Assembly: GCA_964396335.1 (NCBI GenBank)
Contig: CAYNEX010000048.1
Location: forward strand, 1-17,704
Length of the DNA stretch: 17,704 bases
Direction: 5' to 3'
From: ZC4RG30 sp964396335
GTDB taxonomy: Bacteria > Pseudomonadota > Gammaproteobacteria > Steroidobacterales > Steroidobacteraceae
Shown here: piece after piece, positions 14,252 through 17,704 of the stretch
How positions within the stretch are numbered: position 1 is the first letter of the stretch
Layout of the letters: the number at the start of each line of letters is the position of its first letter
The notes under the pieces: model-generated
What the model was told of the DNA's origin: nothing
Seen by the model: the letters and a program-made list of their open reading frames with translations, nothing else
Database searches by the model: none
Position numbers and translations under genes: made by a program

Positions 14252-14270
14252 CCGGCCGGGCCCCGGCCGG
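14252..14270 (+). repeat. GC-only palindrome between amiC and mutL
   Basis: CCGGCCGGG (14252-14260) is followed after one base by its exact reverse complement CCCGGCCGG (14262-14270). It lies 31 nt after the amiC stop. There is no T-run, so it is not a canonical intrinsic terminator; it could protect the amiC mRNA 3' end or affect read-through. It ends 1 nt before the mutL -10 box. Confidence 0.6.
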
Positions 14271-14271
14271 G

Positions 14272-14277
14272 TAAGAT
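14272..14277 (+). promoter_or_regulatory. Possible -10 box for mutL
   Basis: TAAGAT at 14272-14277 (5/6 match) ends 10 nt before ATG 14288, predicting a leader of about 3-4 nt. The upstream region is a GC palindrome and no -35 is visible, so activity is uncertain. Confidence 0.42.
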
Positions 14278-14287
14278 GCCCCGCTCC

Positions 14288-16141
14288 ATGGGCATCCAGA
14301 TCCTCCCTTCTCACCTCGTTGACCAGATCGCCGCCGGCGAGGTGGTCGAGCGCCCGGCCTCCGTCATCAAGGAGCTGGTCGAGAACGCGCTGGATGCCGG
14401 TGCCACCCGCATCGACATCGACATCGAGGCCGGCGGCACCAGCCTGATCCGCATCGCCGACAACGGCATCGGCATGCCGGCCGATGAACTGGCGCTGGCG
14501 CTGACGCGCCATGCCACCAGCAAGATCGCCAGCCTCGACGACCTGGCAGCCGTGGAGACACTGGGTTTCCGTGGCGAGGCACTGCCATCGATCGCCGCGG
14601 TGGCGCGCCTGCGGCTGGTCTCGCGCCATCGCGACGCCGACATGGCCTGGGAGATCCAGGCTCAGGATGGCCGCATCGGCGAACCGCGTCCGGCGGCGCT
14701 GAACGAGGGCACCGTGGTCGAAGTCCGCGACCTGTTCTTCAACGTGCCGGCGCGACGCCGTTTCCTGCGCACCGAGACCACCGAGGCCACGCAGGTGGCG
14801 CGCATGGTCGAACGGCTGGCGCTGTCGCGGCCGGACGTGGCGCTGCGTTACACCAGCAATGGCCGCGAGCAGCTGCGCGTCGCGGCCGGAACCGATGCCG
14901 CCTCGCAGCTGGCGCGGCTGGGTCGTGTGCTGGGCGAGGACTTCGTCGCCGGCTGCATGGAGATCGACGAATCCGCCGGTCCGCTGCGCCTGCGAGGCTG
15001 GATCAGCAAGCCGACTTTCTCGCGCGCCACGTCGGACCTTGCCCACTGGTTCGTCAACGGCCGCGCGGTGCGCGACAAGCTGCTGATGAATGCAGTGCGC
15101 GTGGGTTATCGCGATGTGCTTTATGGCGGACGACATCCGGCCTATGTGCTGCACCTGGACCTTGATCCGCGCGAGGTCGACGTCAATGCGCATCCTGCCA
15201 AGCAGGAACTGCGCTTCCGCGAATCGCGCGGCGTGCATGACTTCATCTTCCGCGCGATCTCGCGGCGGCTGGCCGATACGCGTCCCGGCATGCAGCACAG
15301 CGCGGTGGATACGCGTCCACCGGCTGCGCCGGCGCCGGAAGTGCGCAGCTTCGATTTCGCCGCACACAGTCCGTGGGCGGTGCGGGACGCCATTGCAGCC
15401 GCCGGCGCGACCGCGTCCGCCGGCAGAGGCGCAAGCGGCAACGGAAGCGCCGGCCAGGACATCCGCGCGTATGCGCAGCAGGCCGTTGAAGAGGCCACCA
15501 CGGCCCGGTCCGCTGTGACACCGCTGCAGCCGGTGGCGGCTGCTGCCGACGCCGCGCCGCGCGCCCTCGGCACCGCCATCGCACAGCTGCACGGCATCTA
15601 CATCCTCGCCCAGGACCCGCAGGGTCTGGTGCTGGTGGACATGCACGCCGGCCACGAGCGCGTGCTGTACGAGAAGATGAAGGCCGACCATGCCGCGCGT
15701 CGCGCCGAGGCCCAGCACCTGCTCGAACCGGTCACGGTGAACCTGCCCGAGGCGGTGATCGACCGCGTGCTCGAGGAGGAGGCCGAGTGGTCGCGCTGCG
15801 GCTTTGAACTCTCGCGCCTGGCGCCCGACCGGCTGGCGGTGCGCAGCGTGCCGGCATTGCTGGCCCGCCAGGATGTCTCCCAGCTGGTGCGCGACACCGC
15901 GCTGGCCATCGTCGAGGAGGAGGGCAACCACCACCTCGAGGGCGCCGAACACCACCTGCTGGCCACGCTGGCCTGCCGCGGCGCCGTGCATGGCGGCCGC
16001 CGGCTGTCACTGCCCGAGATGGACGCATTGCTGCGCCAGATGGAGCAGACCGAGCGCGCCAGCCAGTGCAACCACGGCCGCCCGACCTTCGCACGGATCG
16101 CGCTGGCGGACCTGGACCGGCTGTTCCTGCGCGGGCGGTGA
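14288..16141 (+). CDS. mutL: DNA mismatch repair protein MutL, endonuclease type
   Basis: MutL couples MutS mismatch recognition to strand incision and excision. The 617-residue protein has an N-terminal GHKL ATPase domain: KELVENALDAGA (28-39) with Glu29 and Asn33 at the same numbers as E. coli, DNGIGM (58-63), TRHATSKI (73-80), TLGFRGEALPSIAAV (91-105), VRDLFFNVPARRRFL (146-160), and VDVNAHPAKQELRF (297-310). A disordered Ala/Gly linker (about 335-425) leads to a C-terminal dimerisation/nuclease domain with VDMHAGHERVLYE (450-462), matching the DQHA(x)2E(x)4E endonuclease motif, plus ACRGA (562-566) and QCNHGRPTFARI (593-604) that complete the metal site. E. coli MutL lacks these. ATG 14288 is preferred over 14276 because MGIQILPSHL aligns with the E. 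coli N-terminus. The stop overlaps a possible GTG start of miaA. Confidence 0.97.
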   Translation: MGIQILPSHLVDQIAAGEVVERPASVIKELVENALDAGATRIDIDIEAGGTSLIRIADNGIGMPADELALALTRHATSKIASLDDLAAVETLGFRGEALPSIAAVARLRLVSRHRDADMAWEIQAQDGRIGEPRPAALNEGTVVEVRDLFFNVPARRRFLRTETTEATQVARMVERLALSRPDVALRYTSNGREQLRVAAGTDAASQLARLGRVLGEDFVAGCMEIDESAGPLRLRGWISKPTFSRATSDLAHWFVNGRAVRDKLLMNAVRVGYRDVLYGGRHPAYVLHLDLDPREVDVNAHPAKQELRFRESRGVHDFIFRAISRRLADTRPGMQHSAVDTRPPAAPAPEVRSFDFAAHSPWAVRDAIAAAGATASAGRGASGNGSAGQDIRAYAQQAVEEATTARSAVTPLQPVAAAADAAPRALGTAIAQLHGIYILAQDPQGLVLVDMHAGHERVLYEKMKADHAARRAEAQHLLEPVTVNLPEAVIDRVLEEEAEWSRCGFELSRLAPDRLAVRSVPALLARQDVSQLVRDTALAIVEEEGNHHLEGAEHHLLATLACRGAVHGGRRLSLPEMDALLRQMEQTERASQCNHGRPTFARIALADLDRLFLRGR

Positions 16142-16146
16142 GCGGC

Positions 16147-17106
16147 ATGCCGGCGGAACTGCCCGCGGGCCTTGCCATCCTCGGCCCCACCGGCTGCGGC
16201 AAGAGTGCCCTGGCGATGCAACTGGCGGCCGCGCTGCCGGTGGAGATCATCAGCGTCGATTCGGCGCAGGTGTACCGCGGCATGGACATCGGCACCGCCA
16301 AGCCGACGCCGGCGGAACGCCAGGCCGTGCCGCACCACCTGGTCGACATCCGCGACCCGGAGCAGGCGTACTCGGCCGGCGAATTCCGCGCCGATGCCCT
16401 GCGCCTGATTGACGAGATCAGCGGTCGCGGTCGCATCCCGTTGCTGGTGGGCGGCACCATGCTGTACTACCGGGCCCTGTTCCAGGGGATTGCCGAACTG
16501 CCGCAGGCCGACGCCGACCTGCGCCGGCAGATCGATGCCCGGGCCGCCGCCGAGGGCTGGCCGGCACTGCATGCCGAGCTGGCCGCGAAGGATCCGGGCG
16601 CGGCGGCCCGCATCCATCCCAACGATGCCCAGCGCATCCAGCGTGCGCTGGAACTGATCGCGCTGACCGGTCTTCCGCTCGAGCAGCTCTGGGAGCAGGA
16701 GGATTCCTACAGTTTCAGTAAGTGGAACATCGTCGTGCTGGAGCCGGCCGACCGGTCACAATTGCACGCGGTGATCGCCCGGCGCTTCGAAGCGATGATG
16801 GAGGCCGGTTTTGCGGATGAGGTGCGGACCCTGCTGGCCCGTCCGGGCATGTCGGAGAAATCCCACACCATGCGGCTGGTGGGATACCGCCAGCTGGCCG
16901 CTTATGTCGCAGGACGCGATTCACTGCCGGATGCAGTTGGCAAGGCAATGGCGGCGACCAGACAACTGGCCAAGCGCCAGCTGACCTGGCTTCGCGGCCA
17001 GAACTTGTTGCCATCCGGCGCCAGCGTGCAACGTGTCGATCCTTTCGACGACACTGCACGGAACTACATGTCGCGCGTGTTAATCGAAGGCCCGACACGC
17101 GCGTGA
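16147..17106 (+). CDS. miaA: tRNA dimethylallyltransferase
   Basis: MiaA transfers a dimethylallyl group to adenosine 37 of tRNAs that read UNN codons, the first step to ms2i6A. The 319-residue protein has the P-loop GPTGCGKS (13-20), the catalytic/substrate block DSAQVYRGMDIGTAKP (38-53), HHLVDI (63-68), LLVGGTMLYYRAL (99-111), HPNDAQRIQRALE (157-169), RLVGYRQL (243-250) and a basic ATRQLAKRQLTWLR (270-283) that contacts tRNA. ATG 16147 is chosen; GTG 16138, which overlaps the mutL stop as GTGA, would add three residues and is an alternative. Its stop (17104-17106) overlaps the hfq extended -10. The order mutL-miaA-hfq-hflX is as in E. coli. Confidence 0.96.
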   Translation: MPAELPAGLAILGPTGCGKSALAMQLAAALPVEIISVDSAQVYRGMDIGTAKPTPAERQAVPHHLVDIRDPEQAYSAGEFRADALRLIDEISGRGRIPLLVGGTMLYYRALFQGIAELPQADADLRRQIDARAAAEGWPALHAELAAKDPGAAARIHPNDAQRIQRALELIALTGLPLEQLWEQEDSYSFSKWNIVVLEPADRSQLHAVIARRFEAMMEAGFADEVRTLLARPGMSEKSHTMRLVGYRQLAAYVAGRDSLPDAVGKAMAATRQLAKRQLTWLRGQNLLPSGASVQRVDPFDDTARNYMSRVLIEGPTRA

Positions 17107-17112
17107 TAAGAT
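17104..17112 (+). promoter_or_regulatory. Extended -10 promoter for hfq
   Basis: TGATAAGAT (17104-17112) is an extended -10 (TGn + TAAGAT) overlapping the miaA stop. No strong -35 is visible, which is tolerable for extended -10 promoters. The start near 17119 would give a leader of about 20 nt containing AAGGAG (17127-17132). Promoters inside the end of miaA that serve hfq are known in E. coli. Confidence 0.55.
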
Positions 17113-17138
17113 GCAATGCACACAATAAGGAGAATGTC

Positions 17139-17390
17139 GTGGCCAAGACCCAATCGCTGCAGGACCCGTTCCTGAATGCTCTGCGCAAGGAGCGCGTGCC
17201 GGTTTCGATCTACCTGGTGAACGGCATCAAACTGCAGGGCACCATCGACTCGTTTGACCAGTTCGTGGTGCTGCTCAAGAACAGCGTCAACCAGATGGTT
17301 TACAAGCACGCCATTTCAACGGTCGTGCCGGCGCGCAACGTGCGCCTGCCCGGTGCCGATGAAGAGTCCGCGGAGGGCTCCGCCGCCTGA
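17139..17390 (+). CDS. hfq: RNA chaperone Hfq
   Basis: Hfq is the hexameric Sm-like protein that binds small RNAs and mRNAs. The 83-residue product is nearly identical in its core to E. coli Hfq: Gln8 and Phe42 of the proximal face, the Sm1 segment VPVSIYLVNGIKLQGTIDSF (20-39) and the Sm2 signature VYKHAIS (54-60). The start is GTG 17139, supported by AAGGAG 6 nt upstream and by alignment of MAKTQSLQDPFLNALRKERV with known N-termini. The C-terminal tail is short (about 15 residues, versus about 35 in E. coli) and carries an acidic patch ADEESAEG (73-80). The stop overlaps the hflX ATG (TGATG). Confidence 0.98.
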   Translation: MAKTQSLQDPFLNALRKERVPVSIYLVNGIKLQGTIDSFDQFVVLLKNSVNQMVYKHAISTVVPARNVRLPGADEESAEGSAA

Positions 17391-17704
17391 TGTTCGAACG
17401 CCCACGCAGCGGCGAGCGGGCTGTACTGGTGCGCCTCGGAGTGGGCGCACCGCTCGATCCGGAAGACATCGAGGAATTCACCCAGCTTGCCCTGTCCGCT
17501 GGTGCGATACCGGTGGCCACGATCACCGGGCGTCGTGAAAAACCCGACCCCCGATTTTTCGTCGGCAGTGGCAAGGCGGAACAGATCCGGCTCGAGGCGC
17601 TGGCCACCGGTGCCGATGTCATCCTCGTCGACCATCCGCTCTCGCCCGGCCAGGAGCGCAACCTCGAGAAGCTCACGGGCAAGCGCGTGCTCGATCGCAG
17701 CGGC
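17390..17704 (+). CDS. hflX: Ribosome-associated GTPase HflX, N-terminal part only
   Basis: Only the first 105 codons are inside the window. HflX is a GTPase that binds and splits stalled 70S ribosomes. Seen is the N-terminal HflX domain: FERPRSGERAVLVRLGVG (2-19), FVGSGKAEQIR (57-67), VILVDHPLSPGQERNLEKL (76-94) and RVLDRSG (99-105), all matching family blocks. The GTPase domain lies beyond the right edge. ATG 17390 overlaps the hfq stop by one base, so the two are translationally coupled, the arrangement known from E. coli hfq-hflX. Confidence 0.95.
   Translation, partial: MFERPRSGERAVLVRLGVGAPLDPEDIEEFTQLALSAGAIPVATITGRREKPDPRFFVGSGKAEQIRLEALATGADVILVDHPLSPGQERNLEKLTGKRVLDRSG

Noticed and set aside
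14276..14278. ATG 14276 as the mutL start
   Set aside because: It lies within the -10-like TAAGAT and adds four residues; ATG 14288 gives exact register with the E. coli MutL N-terminus.
13013..15991. A 992-codon open frame on the minus strand
   Set aside because: It is antisense to amiC and mutL, is rich in His, Arg, Gln and Gly as expected of GC-rich shadow frames, and shows no domain. The plus-strand genes are certain.
17103..17105. GTG 17103 as the hfq start
   Set aside because: It overlaps the miaA stop and an extended -10; GTG 17139 has AAGGAG at 6 nt and matches the Hfq N-terminus.
1..17704. CRISPR arrays, insertion sequences, prophage or toxin-antitoxin modules
   Set aside because: No repeated spacer-type pattern, terminal inverted repeats, transposase, integrase or small overlapping toxin/antitoxin pair was found by reading; most of the window is conserved housekeeping sequence.

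Overview
This is a 17.7 kb, very GC-rich chromosomal window from a gammaproteobacterium. The two long blocks on the right have the classical gammaproteobacterial gene orders pcnB-folK-(deoxynucleoside kinase)-panB-panC and nnr-tsaE-amiC-mutL-miaA-hfq-hflX. Several starts with no Shine-Dalgarno sequence lie 7-10 nt behind a -10 box, and MutL is of the endonuclease type. Together these suit a Xanthomonadales/Nevskiales-like lineage rather than an enteric one, but that placement is inference. I see no insertion sequences, prophage genes, CRISPR arrays or assembly breaks. Coding density is high: the longest stretch with no gene of any kind is 169 bp (5431-5599).

Left part (1-4924): a leftward operon encodes a small 2Fe-2S subunit, a large Tat-exported molybdopterin subunit (IorA/IorB-like xanthine dehydrogenase family) and, 2 nt further on, a type II NADH dehydrogenase that runs off the left edge. 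The divergent xdhC encodes the cofactor-maturation protein for this enzyme class. The two promoters appear to overlap in the 57-bp gap.

Middle (4925-6554): a leftward gene for a periplasmic BON-domain protein has a clear intrinsic terminator and a possible hairpin that buries its ribosome binding site. Next come an unrecognised membrane-anchored or exported protein and a leftward tRNA-Glu with a CTC anticodon. The tRNA has a near-consensus promoter back to back with the start region of pcnB.

Right part (6555-17704): all genes run rightward. pcnB (poly(A) polymerase, no ATG start, with an acidic insertion and a nine-arginine tail), folK, a deoxynucleoside kinase, panB and panC form one tightly packed unit for RNA turnover, folate, nucleotide and pantothenate metabolism. 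panD does not follow. The second unit covers NAD(P)HX repair (nnr), tRNA t6A synthesis (tsaE), cell separation (amiC), mismatch repair (mutL), tRNA i6A synthesis (miaA), the RNA chaperone hfq and the start of the ribosome-associated GTPase hflX. Embedded promoters are visible before nnr, amiC, mutL and hfq.

I did not find a convincing previously undescribed multi-gene system. The best leads are the repeated leaderless-looking start architecture (strongest at amiC), the Shine-Dalgarno-sequestering repeat before the BON gene, the molybdenum hydroxylase/NDH-2 gene cluster, the modified PcnB and the unrecognised protein at 5600-6337.
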